Shown here: piece by piece, positions 29,521 to 39,590 of the stretch
Layout: each line of letters opens with the position of its first letter
Position numbering within the stretch: the first letter of the stretch is position 1
Source: Angiostrongylus vasorum
Taxonomy: Eukaryota > Nematoda > Chromadorea > Rhabditida > Metastrongylidae
Assembly: GCA_018806985.1 (NCBI GenBank)
Contig: JADANN010000400.1
Coordinates: 806,001-870,000 of the forward strand
Direction: 5' to 3'
Length of the DNA stretch: 64,000 nucleotides
The notes under the pieces: generated by a model
Told to the model about the DNA's origin: nothing
The model's database searches: none
The model's input: only the letters and a program-made list of their open reading frames with translations
Translations under genes and position numbers: made by a program

Positions 29521-30711
29521 AAGAAATAAGTTTAGAAAAGTGTCCCGATAGTTTCTGCGACGACAAAACAAGAGGTGATGACATTCGTTGTGAAATTTAC
29601 AGAGTATATTGCAAAACCAACAATCCTTGACCAAGGCTGAGCTGTTGGTCAAAATTTTCTCTTCAATCCAACAAAAAGACACCATCGAGATCGTACTGTT
29701 CCACAAAACTGGAGACATCTCATTCATGAGTCCTACGCTGTCAGGAAACGATACTTTTTAACACTCTAGACATTGGATAGGAGTGGATTCTCTCAATTCT
29801 CGCGACGTTCGATCGGGCGGAGGAAGTATGGGAGATGACAGATGTAATGACTGGTTGGTGTTGTCTACAGAAATCAATCAACTTCTGCACGGTCTCGTCT
29901 ATAGACCGCTGCACATTCAACTACGATTTGCTATATTAGAGTTAAAATTCCTATTATCATATCGTTTCTCTGCCTTTGCTACTTTTTCTTCCGTGTTTAT
30001 CACGACCAGTCGAATTGCTCAGATCTTTTAAACTCCTCACTTCCTCAATTTCCTTTCTTCTTCCGTTATTAAAGGCATATGGGTTTAGCACTTTTATCCT
30101 AAGTTACTCTTCGGTGTCAAATTTTGAGGCTTAACTCAGATTATTTTGTTAATTTCCACGATTTTTTATTGTTCTGAATCTGTTTTACCTCGCATTTTTT
30201 CTTACCTTGTCTTAAATTTCGGTTTCTTATTGTACAAAGTGCAGAGCGTGATTGCACTTAGGAAAACTAATGAAAATAAACATTAGTCTATTTGTAAGAC
30301 GAAGCCTGTAGCGCAATGGTTAGAGATGCGTTGCAATATTCACTCGGACGGTGGCTCGTTTCAGAGCTCAGAGCTAACTCTGCTTCCTATTCTTTCGCGC
30401 TCTACAAATTGTTGCCAGATTTGTCTGAGAAAATAAAAAAGACTTACTTAATGCACCTTTAGGCTGTCACAGGTCACTGCAAAGCATGAAGGCCTATTCA
30501 TGGCGCCTTCGTCGGGGCTGACCATTGATTTATCCTTTATCTTCTTATGCACTGCAAAAAAAGATCAAAATAGCAGATTGCTTGATTGCTTGGTGTTACG
30601 GCTTTTTACAGTATTATTGAAGAAAATTGCTTCCACCGTTCGAACCACGAAATCTTATTTACTCTGTGGAGAAAAAATTTCGTGACGTAAGTCCATTGCT
30701 CTTTCCGTTAA
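29521..30711. other. Stretch between RTE1 and HAAO
   Basis: Starts with the module TGCCATTAAAAAAAGAGTAG (29497 on), also found at the edges of SINE family C. A tRNA-like A box (TGTAGCGCAATGGTTAGAG, near 30309) without a good B box suggests a worn SINE head. No coding block recognised. The HAAO promoter should lie in its last few hundred bases. Confidence 0.35.
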
Positions 30712-30741
30712 TATATCTATAGAAATCCGTTTAGATAAGAG
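30712..30741 (+). promoter_or_regulatory. Splice-acceptor-like site and short leader before HAAO ATG
   Basis: TATATCTATAG ends at 30722, 19 bases before the ATG. A short leader behind an AG acceptor is what a spliced-leader trans-splice site would look like in a nematode, though an ordinary 5' UTR intron is possible. The dead duplicate at 23361 keeps the same arrangement. Confidence 0.4.
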
Positions 30742-33700
30742 ATGGACTCCAGAACGATAGATATAATGAAATGGTTAGAAGAGAATAAAGAAGACTTCGT
30801 ACCTCCCGTCTGCAACAAGTGCATGTGAGCTACACATTTTAGTACGATTAAAAGGTTACGGCATTAACAATTCATCTTGTTTCATTCCTAATGGCTATAA
30901 AAAAGATGCTTTAGGTCGTGATCGAAACTTCTTTTTCTGTTTTCAGTTAGTTTTTATCAGGTTTTACCATTCTCGGTATCCCCTCAGTGGGTTGAGCGCT
31001 TTGTTATCGGGGGTGGTACGGTAAGTGTGATAAACAAATGTTTTGATATGGACTTAACAATTTGGCGACGGCGATTAATTTTCGATTGTTACAGACTTTC
31101 TGGTTTTTGACAACAAATCGAATTCTTTGTACATCCAGGGGACTTGAAGGGTTGAAAACATGACAGAGTTATAGGAAAGACTGCACGGGTATGAGTGGTA
31201 TGAATGCGATTATTTGCTGTCTAGTACTGCCGTCTACGCGTGTGGCATAGTGGTTGGAGGCGCCCTCCAACACACACTTGGAGTCGATCTTCGCGCGTAT
31301 GGCCCACCATGCCCTCCACCCATCCGGGGTCGGCATATTGGTACCAGACTTGTCTGGGAGGATAACAGCACTAGCTCGATACATCGGTAGGCCACTGCGA
31401 GTCATTGTAAAGGCCAGATATCCATTCATTCACCTCCAAACGATGCTTAATGAAGTCGAATGCATGGCGCATTCCTCAGGGATTGATCGACGCTGACAGC
31501 TTTATTCGTTATCCTTTTACTAAGGTCTAGCATAGAAACGCACTGCTGTCAGCATTTTGGAAAGATTTGCTGTTTATGTTGGGTTTATTTCTGCACTTTT
31601 TATACTTGCTCATCACATATGATAATATGGTTATATGATAACTATGAATCATTACAGCGATTAAAATTCAAACAACAGCAGTTGGGGTCCAAATTATCCG
31701 TTAAGGAACTCGTTCGAGAGAAAATTTTGTATATTTCTAAGCACTTTACCCGTCCACAAAATTTGTTTTAGATAAGCTATTAAATGATGACAAGAAGTAT
31801 AGGGAACGGGGTCTGTTCGCCAAAATATAGAAAATGACCTTTGAAGAGGTCATACAAGTGGCATTGTCACTCCCATGAATGACTCCTATAGAGGTCACGC
31901 GGTTGCGAACGTGCCAGTGACATCGCAGTGGTATTTCAGTTAGTCAAAAAGGTTATTTATGGATGTTGAAAATTCTCATTCTATAAATCGTTAATTTCTA
32001 GGTTCTCCAACCAACTCAAGTTGTTTTTCGTTGGAGGACCAAACTCAAGAGATGATTACCATTTGGAAGAAGGAGAAGAATTTTTCTATCAACAAACGGG
32101 CGATATGGTGCTGAAGGTCATTGAACGTGGACAGCCACGTGATATCAGAATAAAGGAAGGTCATTACTCTCTCAATTAATGCTAATCGACTAGGCTGAGT
32201 ATAGTTATTCAGATTAAAAGTGAAATGTTGAGGTACTTCTCCAAATGCTGAGTTGCTTATAGTAGACCAGGGAAACATCTTGAGAAAATATATCAAAATA
32301 TCTCAGCATTATTGCGGTTGTGTCAGGAAACTGGCTGAGAGGCGGGCGACACGAAGGATCAGCATGGTGTGGTGGTGAACGCGTTATCCCCGGATAGGGT
32401 AGCAGCGCGTTCGTTTCCCACCGCGGACACTTGTGGTCCGGAGTTTTGCAAATATCTCAGCATCATTGTGGTTATGTCATGAAACATCAAAAACTGCAAA
32501 ATACGTTCTCCGAAACTGCTTCACTGCGACAATTTTGTTGAATTCTTCTTGAAAAATTTCGGGCATATAAATAAACTAAATTATTTAACGGTAAGGTGTC
32601 CTGTGTTGATGTTTGGAGCAATCTATCAAATCGACCTCATAATTTCTATTAGAAACCACATACGAGAGTAATCCCATTTTAAGCACAACAGCACTCACTA
32701 GTAAAAGCAAAAAGGGGTCTTATGTTCTCTGTGATACTTGCATTCTATGTGACGCGTGTGGCGTACGGGCAGTGGACAGTACATTGGAATACGATGGTGT
32801 CAACACGTGGAAAAGGAGCGTCCGAAGCGGAAAGCTCCTTTGGGTTGAACATACATGGAGCGCAATTTGCCTCACTTTCGAAATTTCAAAGAGACCTGCG
32901 AGTTTGAATTTCTTGTTTGGAAATGATTTTTCTTTACTAAAATGAGTTTTTTTGCTTTTAAAAATGGCACGGGTGAAGGTGAATTGCCAGAAGCCCGGAT
33001 AATTAAAGGGTCCTGAAGGTGATTATTTCTGAATCCGTTGGTAATATACTTGTTCCTTACGAATAAGAAATCAATAACAATACATATGCTTTCCATTGGA
33101 AAAATTAATGATAATATGTAGACTTTTCCTTTTTCTACGGTCATCAGAATACTTCCGGTCAAAAAACCCAAGCCTCTTTCCACCTATAGCTTTTATTTTA
33201 ATGCCCAAGTTTGGATAGTAGTGGACATAAGGAACGTTTCTTCTAAGTTCCTCTCTAGCGGATGTCTAAAACTTTCTGAGTAGCTCCGACATCTGGCGTT
33301 GCATAGTTGGTAAACTGTAGCTCCGAGTTATGAACCGTTGTTATTTCCCCCGCGTCAGTAGATGCAGACGAATTCATGCCTTAATTATGGATCATTGATA
33401 ATTTCCGTTGAAAAGCATCCTGTCACGTTCAAATTCTATTCAAGCCTTAACAATGAATCATTGATAAATTTTCATTGGAAAGTCTCCTGTTTAACCACAT
33501 TGTTGCTGAGATATTTGCAAAACTCCGGACCTCTGGTGTCTACGGTGGGGGACCGAACACGCTATTACCCTTTCCGGGGACTAGCGCGTTCACCACCACA
33601 CTCTGCGGGTCCATCGTTTCGCATGTCTCTCACCTGTGTTATTGACGTATAGGAGCTATCAGCAATTACCCGTGAACGGGATTGATCTGGGGAGCACAAG

Positions 33701-34576
33701 TCGGCATGAACCCAGTTAAGCTGAAGCTATGGTTTAAGTCACAGTGCCGTCAATTTTTATTTACTGCCTACTAGTTTTTAATGACAAGATATTATGTGAA
33801 AAATAAACATAATGCATAATGCGATATTTGCAAAACTCCGGAGCGCTGGTGTCTACGGTGGGAGCCGAAGACGCTATTACCCTTTCCGGAGGCTAACGCA
33901 TTCACCACCACACCACGCGGGTCATAAGTTTCTCATATTTCCCGTTTTTTTCAAATTCTATCTCTATTTTGCTGTTAGGTGAGATTTTCTTGCTGCCATC
34001 TCGAGTAGAACATTCACCACAACGTTTCGCCAATACCGTCGGATTTGTGTTAGAGAGAGCCCGTGAAAACACAGAGTTCGACTGCGTGAGGTGATTACTT
34101 TATAATACTGTATTTTTATACTGTAAACAATTTGAAAATCCTTACCTGCTTAACATTATAAATAAACTGTTATGAATATTGGAACGATTCTATTTCTACA
34201 AGGTACTTTGTGAAATCGAGTACCGTGCGCCTATTCGAACGTTGGTTTCATCTGAACGATGTGGTGCGTGACTTGCCACCACTAATTCAGTCCTTTCGCT
34301 CCTCCGAGGAATGTCGAACTGGTATGTGATCAGTGTCTAAATAACGTATCATTTAAAGCAAACAGATGTTTTCCGTGTAAAGATTTTATGGTAATGAAGT
34401 TCATACTGCAGACTGTATTACGAAACGCTTTAGGTATTCCTGGGCCGAAAAGTTTTCTGATAAATGCACCTTACGAAGCTGTTGCCACTGATTTATCGAA
34501 ACCCATGAATCTACAGAACTTCATTGAAAATCATAAGGAAGCGGCACGGTTAGTTACAAAGCCCACCTATGACTGA
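30742..34576 (+). CDS. haao: 3-hydroxyanthranilate 3,4-dioxygenase, five exons
   Basis: Exons 30742-30824, 32002-32159, 33979-34090, 34203-34321 and 34434-34576 join in frame (615 bases, 204 residues plus TGA). The enzyme is a cytosolic Fe(II) cupin that opens the ring of 3-hydroxyanthranilate in the kynurenine pathway, giving the precursor of quinolinate and NAD. Seen: PPVCNKCM, the N-terminal lid (21-28); [20 protein letters not shown] with the metal ligands H48 and E54 and substrate Arg R44; [11 protein letters not shown] with ligand H92 and R96; [35 protein letters not shown]. Animal enzymes run to about 280 residues with a second, degenerate cupin half; here the frame stops soon after that half begins. 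Either a last exon was missed (a GTTAGT at 34551 could be a donor), or the protein is short. Introns 1-2 hold SINEs A and C. Confidence 0.92.
31237..31520 (+). repeat. SINE family A in HAAO intron 1
   Basis: Head GCGTGTGGCATAGTGGTTGG, core at 31303-31362 (CCACCATGCCCTCCACCCAT...TTGTCTGGGAGGAT), 3' end GATTGATCGACGCTGACAGC. Well preserved. Confidence 0.85.
32283..32475 (+). repeat. SINE family C in HAAO intron 2
   Basis: Head GCATGGTGTGGTGGTGAACG at about 32362, B-box-like GCGTTCGTTTCCC, tail TTTTGCAAATATCTCAGCAT at 32444-32463. A second tail fragment (AAATATCTCAGCATTATTG) precedes it at 32292, pointing to an earlier tandem. Confidence 0.75.
33500..33925 (-). repeat. Two SINE family C copies in tandem in HAAO intron 2
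   Basis: Reverse-oriented copy 1 (GCTGAGATATTTGCAAAACT to AACCCAGTTAAGCTGAAGC, 33504-33728), outer module at 33758-33790, then the tail and head of copy 2 (33815-33922). Copy 2 stops after CACCACACCACGCGGGTC, about 55 bases before exon 3. Confidence 0.8.
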
Positions 34577-35329
34577 GTGAGAGAGCAGGTGGTGATTATA
34601 GCCAGTCTTCGGCAAGTCAGACAGAATTTAAGTGTTCCATTCAGCAGAAAACGCTGCTAGGATTAGTTTTGCTTACAATACGTCTGCCAAGACCATACGA
34701 CACCTTGAGTTCGACATAGGATTTCTTCGCTCTGTAGACATGAAGCAACTTCCACCATAAACACATAAATTATAACTCACATTGATCGATGGTCTGTCAT
34801 TCAGACTAATTCAGCATTGGTTGAGGATCTCTGCGACGATTAAAGAAAACATCCTATGCTACTTTTGGGGATAACTCGGTCTTTGCCTAGTTAACCTGCA
34901 ATATATTGCATTTTTCCTAATCCTTTGTGTTCAATCACGTATTTCCAGAAGGAATGTCTGTTCCGTTGTCAAAATAAAAGTAAGATGGAGCAAGCTTCAC
35001 CACACCATTGTTTAATTTCTACAAGTTTCAATGGAGCGATTCTATTGTATTTTTAAATTGTTGCTGAACAGCTCCTGCTACATGGGATTGTGTTAAAAAC
35101 AGCTTTTGTTTAGACAGCTATACTGAATTGCTAACCCGTGTTTTCTGGTATGCAAAATAGCGGTCGGAAAGAAGCAAAAATTTAGGCTACATATAGAGTT
35201 TATAGCGACATATAGTAACAATTTAAGCCACATTGCTCTTCCTGCATTAACGGAAAGGCCATCATGGTCTTTCAGTGATCTGGAATTTAGCGCTTTTGAT
35301 GACAAAGTTTCGTGCTTGTTTTGAAAAGT
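34577..35329. other. Downstream region of HAAO
   Basis: No recognised gene or repeat. AATAAA-type signal within CAAAATAAAAG near 34972 could serve polyadenylation. A missing final HAAO exon would be expected here but none with the family's features was seen. Confidence 0.3.
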
Positions 35330-36195
35330 AGAGATTTCATGGCCCCAGCTGACTGAAAATGGATCGTGACATTATGATATCCTGGTACTGTGGCGAAGAT
35401 TTTAATAATCTCATGGTATTCGGCTCCAAAAGCATATCTTCATGGCGATTTATCTCCTGTGGAGATCTGCGGAAGGTTGTCAAAGAAAGATAGTTCTGTA
35501 GAATTTCTACCCATTCATATGTGCACATCTTCACCTGGTAATGTCATCTGGATATAAAAAAAAGCCGAAGTGGAAAATCGCTTTATCAAAAGATTGCAGC
35601 GCCGGTTATGGTCCAACTTTCGAACTGTAATGTCCAACTGTTTAGCCTAGATAATCTCACTTAGAAGCATGTAGCTGGTACGGATATAGTTCGTCGCAGA
35701 TTGTGAGCAGTTAAGTCGCATTTCTTGATGAAACGATGGATTACAGAGCCATGCTTAGAGTAACCATCTGTTTCAACTATAATCCAGTGAATTATGGAGA
35801 GACCCAGGTGTAGAATAGTAAGGTTACCACTCGTTGCAGTCTGGCGCAAATTCTTGTTGGGTTCTCCTATCAGTAAATGGACTCGACGACGGTCATCTTT
35901 TCTCAATAACGCTCTTTATTATTACGCTCAATGTTTTCAATGTCTCTGCAAGATAATAACTGTATCTCTCCAATATCTGCCGACGTGACTGAATTCTCGC
36001 AGATGACTCGGTGGGTACTACAGGAGGATGCGCGAGTAACTTTCTGGAGGTAGACTTGAACCAGATGCCATTAAAATCCCTAATTTTTGGCTTGATTCCT
36101 TTGGCAAAGATGTTGGCTGGATGGATTTGTAGGACACAATTTGCAAGAATGCAAGCACATACTAAGATGTAAGTCAATATGGAGTAACACACCAT
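35330..36195 (-). pseudogene. Secreted-protein-like frame with frameshift, possibly lipocalin-related
   Basis: From ATG at 36195 the minus strand encodes a hydrophobic signal-like N-terminus (YSILTYILVCACILANCV), then KIRDFNGIWFKSTSR, whose GxW resembles lipocalin motif 1. The frame stops near 35893. An overlapping frame (35906-35661) continues with SGNLTILHLG and HWIIVETDGYSKHGSVIHRF, resembling the lipocalin central strands. A third minus frame (35534-35337) follows. No introns with good signals join them, so this is either a decayed copy or a gene whose splicing I could not resolve. The lipocalin reading is tentative. Confidence 0.35.
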
Positions 36196-36659
36196 CTACG
36201 TCGCACAAAAAGTGCAGAGTCATTTTTGTTCCACGTTTAATGTATTTCATCTGCCTTTGTGGTTGCGTGTAGTGGTCTTGCGTTCAGTTACCATCTGACT
36301 CCCACTTCAAGAAGATTCAAAGCCAAGCAGTGATAATGCTGTAAAATTAAATCAATTGTGAAATACTAGCTGAGAACAAATCGCTCTTCTGGAACAAATT
36401 ATTGATCAAGGCGACGCCCATTCGTGCCTATTCAAGTTTGAACGTAGTTCGCAGAATAAGATAAAAAAAAGTTAAATTAAAACGATGTGGTCTATAGTTC
36501 ATAAAGCTTTATCGATTTTTCATTTTTTTTCTTTTTAAGAAACGGTTCTGTTCAAATATATGGACCTCCTACCTATTCCACAAATGTTCTATTATATGGA
36601 GAGGGAGAGCACATATTAGAATCTAACGAGTTCGAGCTTCTAATTTGGATTATGGTGGG

Positions 36660-36990
36660 AAACTTTTCAGCACATTTTTATTTATTTATTTGTTTTACTT
36701 GGTCTGTCTCCACGTCTACTCTGCGGATCCCAGCACTTCTCACATTCACCTCGTTTCCTCGCATCCAATGTCCACGAATATCTCCCAACTTTACGTGTGG
36801 CTTCGGTTGTTGCTTGAAGATTTTCATTTCATCTTGAATGTCGTAGAATGCTGGTGGAGCAATTCTCCCTGAAGCCCTGAGATAGCCGGGCTGGAGCGTT
36901 CCCAATTGGATTGCAGAGAGTGGTTTTTTCCCAGACAAGTCCGGTACCAACTTCTCGACCCCGTGGGGAACTTAGTAAATAACTCCCACG
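36660..36990 (-). repeat. SINE family B, 5'-truncated
   Basis: Reverse-oriented: A-rich tail (as TTTATTTATTTGTTTTACTT), CTACTCTGCGGATCCCAGCA, TTTCCTCGCATCCAATGTCC, TGTTGCTTGAAGATTTTCAT, GATAGCCGGGCTGGAGCGTT and the core complement near 36930-36968. The head is missing. Confidence 0.8.
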
Positions 36991-36999
36991 TCCTACTTT

Positions 37000-37577
37000 C
37001 TATTAAACTCGGCATTGATTGAATAATTCTTTCTATTTCTGTTTAGCAAACACGAGGTGTTATTTTATTTCTTTATTTACGTACAAGCTGACGTTTCGGC
37101 GATTTCGCCCTCCTCAGAGCCCGCACGTATTTTATGTAACAGTAGCCTTACATTCGGTAAATATCTGTGGTATCAATGTAGATCTAACACATAAATAAAC
37201 GCCATTTTGATCAAAAACTACTCACCGCGCTGTTACGAGTGGGACTGCACACGTGTTGTTCACGAAGGATAGCGAGCGAGACCCACCCATGTAAAAAAAT
37301 GATATTGAAATAAGGCGCCAGATCACATGTGATAGCGACATTCGTCTTTCCAGTTCGTCTTTGGGTTTTTTGAAATTTATGCAAAACGCCTCTGTTGCTC
37401 GTCTTTGTTTTTAATTCCGGCGCTAAGATCCGGACACTCAGTTCAAAATCATCACCACTGTGCTTTTTCGTATTTAATATCGTAGATTGTAACTGACGCG
37501 GGCAATCCCCATCGTAACAGCAAAACAGCACGGCTCTTAGGAAGGCGAAATTGCAGAGACGTCAGCCACCGACCAAC
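37000..37577 (-). mobile_element. Penelope-like element 3' fragment with hammerhead
   Basis: Minus strand: C-terminal GIY-YIG region (KKHSGDDFELSVRILAPELK, DLAPYF) at 37520-37290, then the terminal repeat with the ribozyme (37079-37128) and AATAAAATAACACCTCGTGT to the 3' end near 37005. At the other end (37536-37572) a plus-oriented, decayed ribozyme region (AGGAAGGCGAAATTG...ACGTCAGCC) forms an inverted partner. Confidence 0.75.
37079..37128 (-). ncRNA. Type I hammerhead ribozyme motif, best-preserved copy
   Basis: Stem I pairs ACGTGCGGGCT (37128-37118) with AGCTTGTACGT (37089-37079) over 11 positions allowing G-U pairs. Core CTGAGGA (37117-37111), stem II GGCG/CGCC with an extra G, GAAA, loop-less stem III ACGU and cleavage after GUC. 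All catalytic core bases match the hammerhead consensus. The minimal palindromic stem III suggests action as a dimer, as known for similar retroelement hammerheads. Confidence 0.8.
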
Positions 37578-37640
37578 ATCAATAACGACAACAACGACAA
37601 CAACAACAACGACAACGACAACGAGACGACAACGAAAACT
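37578..37640. repeat. CAA/CGA microsatellite
   Basis: An imperfect run built from CAACAA, CGACAA and CAACGA units, immediately after the PLE fragment. Possibly grown from the element's insertion end. Confidence 0.85.
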
Positions 37641-37977
37641 TATACCAACCTCACATCAGCTCGAATAAATCAATTTATAAGAATGCATAAATAAACATAT
37701 CAACTATTTATGTCCAGGTTTATAAAAAAGTGGGTCTTTCGAGTTATTATTGTTACGCTGAGACACCTATATTCGTTCATCTTTCCTTCTCCTTAATTTA
37801 TTTATGACCCAAATTCCACATACCATGAGGTCTCGCTGCTTATTTAATTCGCTTCGTCTGCTGTTAAATTCATCGTCAACAAATGCCTTCGAATTTGCGT
37901 ATGGGTTCAGATCCTACTTGAAACTGTCTTCACTATAAATATCGTTGTAAGGTCGCTGAGTACGATTTTTTTTCCTG

Positions 37978-38060
37978 TCACGCCTAGGTAGCTCAGCTAG
38001 AGCGCTCTTAGGTCTTCATTCGCGCAGTTGCCGGTCTTTAAGCATCGGAGGAACCTTTTC
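37978..38060 (+). repeat. tRNA-like head, probably a SINE relic
   Basis: GCCTAGGTAGCTCAGCTAGA is a good tRNA A box, but no B box or acceptor pairing follows. A functional tRNA is not supported. Confidence 0.4.
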
Positions 38061-38299
38061 CTACACCAGTCTGGTGGCGATTTTCCAGCACTGGAAAGAA
38101 AGTGGTCTCGTTTAGAAGAGGTCGACATAGAACCAAAGACCAAATGTGTATTGTATGCAAACTGCTGCCACTGTGTACTCACCATTTTCCCCCCAATAAT
38201 AGCGAATCCAGAGAACCTACACGGTCGAAAAAGTCCATCCTCCATTTTGAAATAATTTCCTTAAGTGTTTTTGATCTCGTCAACGATAACGTCAAGGTT

Positions 38300-38560
38300 A
38301 AAAGGTAAAGGATAAAGCTCTCGACGTTGATCAATCCCTGAGGGATGCGCCATGGGTTCGACTTCGTTAGACATCGTTGGAGGTGATTGAATGCATATCT
38401 GGCCTTTCCAATGGCTCGTGGTGACCGACCGATGTATCGAGCTAGTGTTGCTATCTTTCCAGACAAGTCTGGTACCAATATGTCGACTCGGTAGGGAAAG
38501 AAGGCTTGGTGGGCCATGGGGCACGGCGATCGTTCCCACATGTGTATTACAAGGCGTCAA
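38300..38560 (-). repeat. SINE family A copy, head worn
   Basis: Reverse-oriented 3' end (GGATAAAGCTCTCGACGTTG), CGACTTCGTTAGACATCGTT, ATCTGGCCTTTCCAATGGCT, core complement at 38455-38515; head reduced to CACATGTGTATTACAAGGCG. Confidence 0.8.
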
Positions 38561-38814
38561 GGTTAGAAATGATGATAGCTCGGATTGGCTTAATAGAAAG
38601 GAAACGGAGTCTTCTACTTAGCTTCGTTTACTTTTTTCGCCATTGTGAATAATTGCGAAGTGGAGCACGTCGAAAGACCGTTGCCATAGGCAACCGGCGC
38701 CGGCCTTCTTCAGATATTAACATCCATACTCATCTTCTCTAAAATAGCACAGAAGCTCTCCATCACTACCCTTGCTCCTTCGACTTACAGTGAAATTTCC
38801 AATTCCCAACGCAG

Positions 38815-39574
38815 TAGTTTTCCACGTCCGACTTTCTATTAACCTCGGCATTGATTGAATAATTCTTTCTGCTTCTGTTTAACAAACGCGAGGTGTTATT
38901 TTATTTCTTTATTTACGTACAAGCTGACGTAGCGGCGGATTTCGCCTTTCTCAGAGCTCCAGAAAGGTCAAGTTGACTGCAATCTACACGGCCAACCACC
39001 TACATAACCAAACAGAGAAAACGCTGAACCAAAATTTCAGTCACATTGAACACAGAGTCTTTGCACACTCACCTCTTTCTATGAGTCTTCCACTAAATAT
39101 TTTACGTGGAGACCAAATGCACATAGTCACATGGAATCGTAATGTGTCCATCTCATCAGAATAACAGCTTATATACTGTCCACTATCACGCGTGATAATG
39201 AGGCATTCCCTCCCCTGCGGTTCATTTTCGGATCCTTGGAGTTAATCCGGAATGCCTCGAGAGTTTTTCCGCGACTTGTGTTCTCGATTCCTGCGCGAAG
39301 ATCGTAACCCCACCGTCTCTACCATTGGGGCAATTTATGCAATTCTGCGTTGCACATAGATGGTCGTATAGAAAGCGGGGAGTGTGCAAAGACTCTGTAT
39401 TCAGTGTGATTGAAATTTTGGTTCAGCATTTTCTCTGTCTGGTTATGGAGGTGTTTGGCCGTGTAGATTGCAGCCAACTTGACCTTTCCAGGCCTGAGAA
39501 AGGCAAAATCCGCCGAAACGTCAGCTTGTAAGTAAATAAAGAAATAAAATAACACCTCGTGTTAGCAAACAGAA
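38815..39574. mobile_element. Penelope-like fragment with inverted terminal repeats
   Basis: A minus-oriented terminal repeat (about 39070-38830) and a plus-oriented one (about 39378-39574) are ~200-bp reverse complements: both contain AGACTCTGT, TGAAATTTTGGTTCAGC, GTGTAGATTGCAG, the ribozyme region and AATAAAATAACACCTCG. The 300-base interior encodes minus-strand pieces of the GIY-YIG domain (NCINCPNGRDG region near 39325). The plus arm is interrupted by the RTE2 insertion next to it. Confidence 0.75.
39485..39535 (+). ncRNA. Hammerhead motif, decayed core
   Basis: CTGAGAA (39494-39500) lacks the conserved G8; stem II GGC...GCC, GAAACGTC (39515-39522) and AGCTTGTAAGT remain. The minus partner at 38919-38965 has GAAAC replaced by GCTAC. 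Both are probably inactive. Confidence 0.5.
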
Positions 39575-39590
39575 GTAGAGTTAGTAAATA

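Noticed and set aside
37536..37572. Plus-strand functional hammerhead
   Set aside because: CTTAGGA replaces CTGANGA and GAGAC replaces GAAAC; stem II is not paired.
37578..37640. CRISPR-like array
   Set aside because: It is a plain CAA/CGA microsatellite with no spacers in a eukaryotic genome.
37978..38060. tRNA gene from a good A box
   Set aside because: No B box and no acceptor pairing.
38919..38965. Functional hammerhead ribozyme
   Set aside because: The GAAAC strand is replaced by GCTAC and CTGANGA by CTGAGAA; listed only as a decayed relic of the PLE arm.
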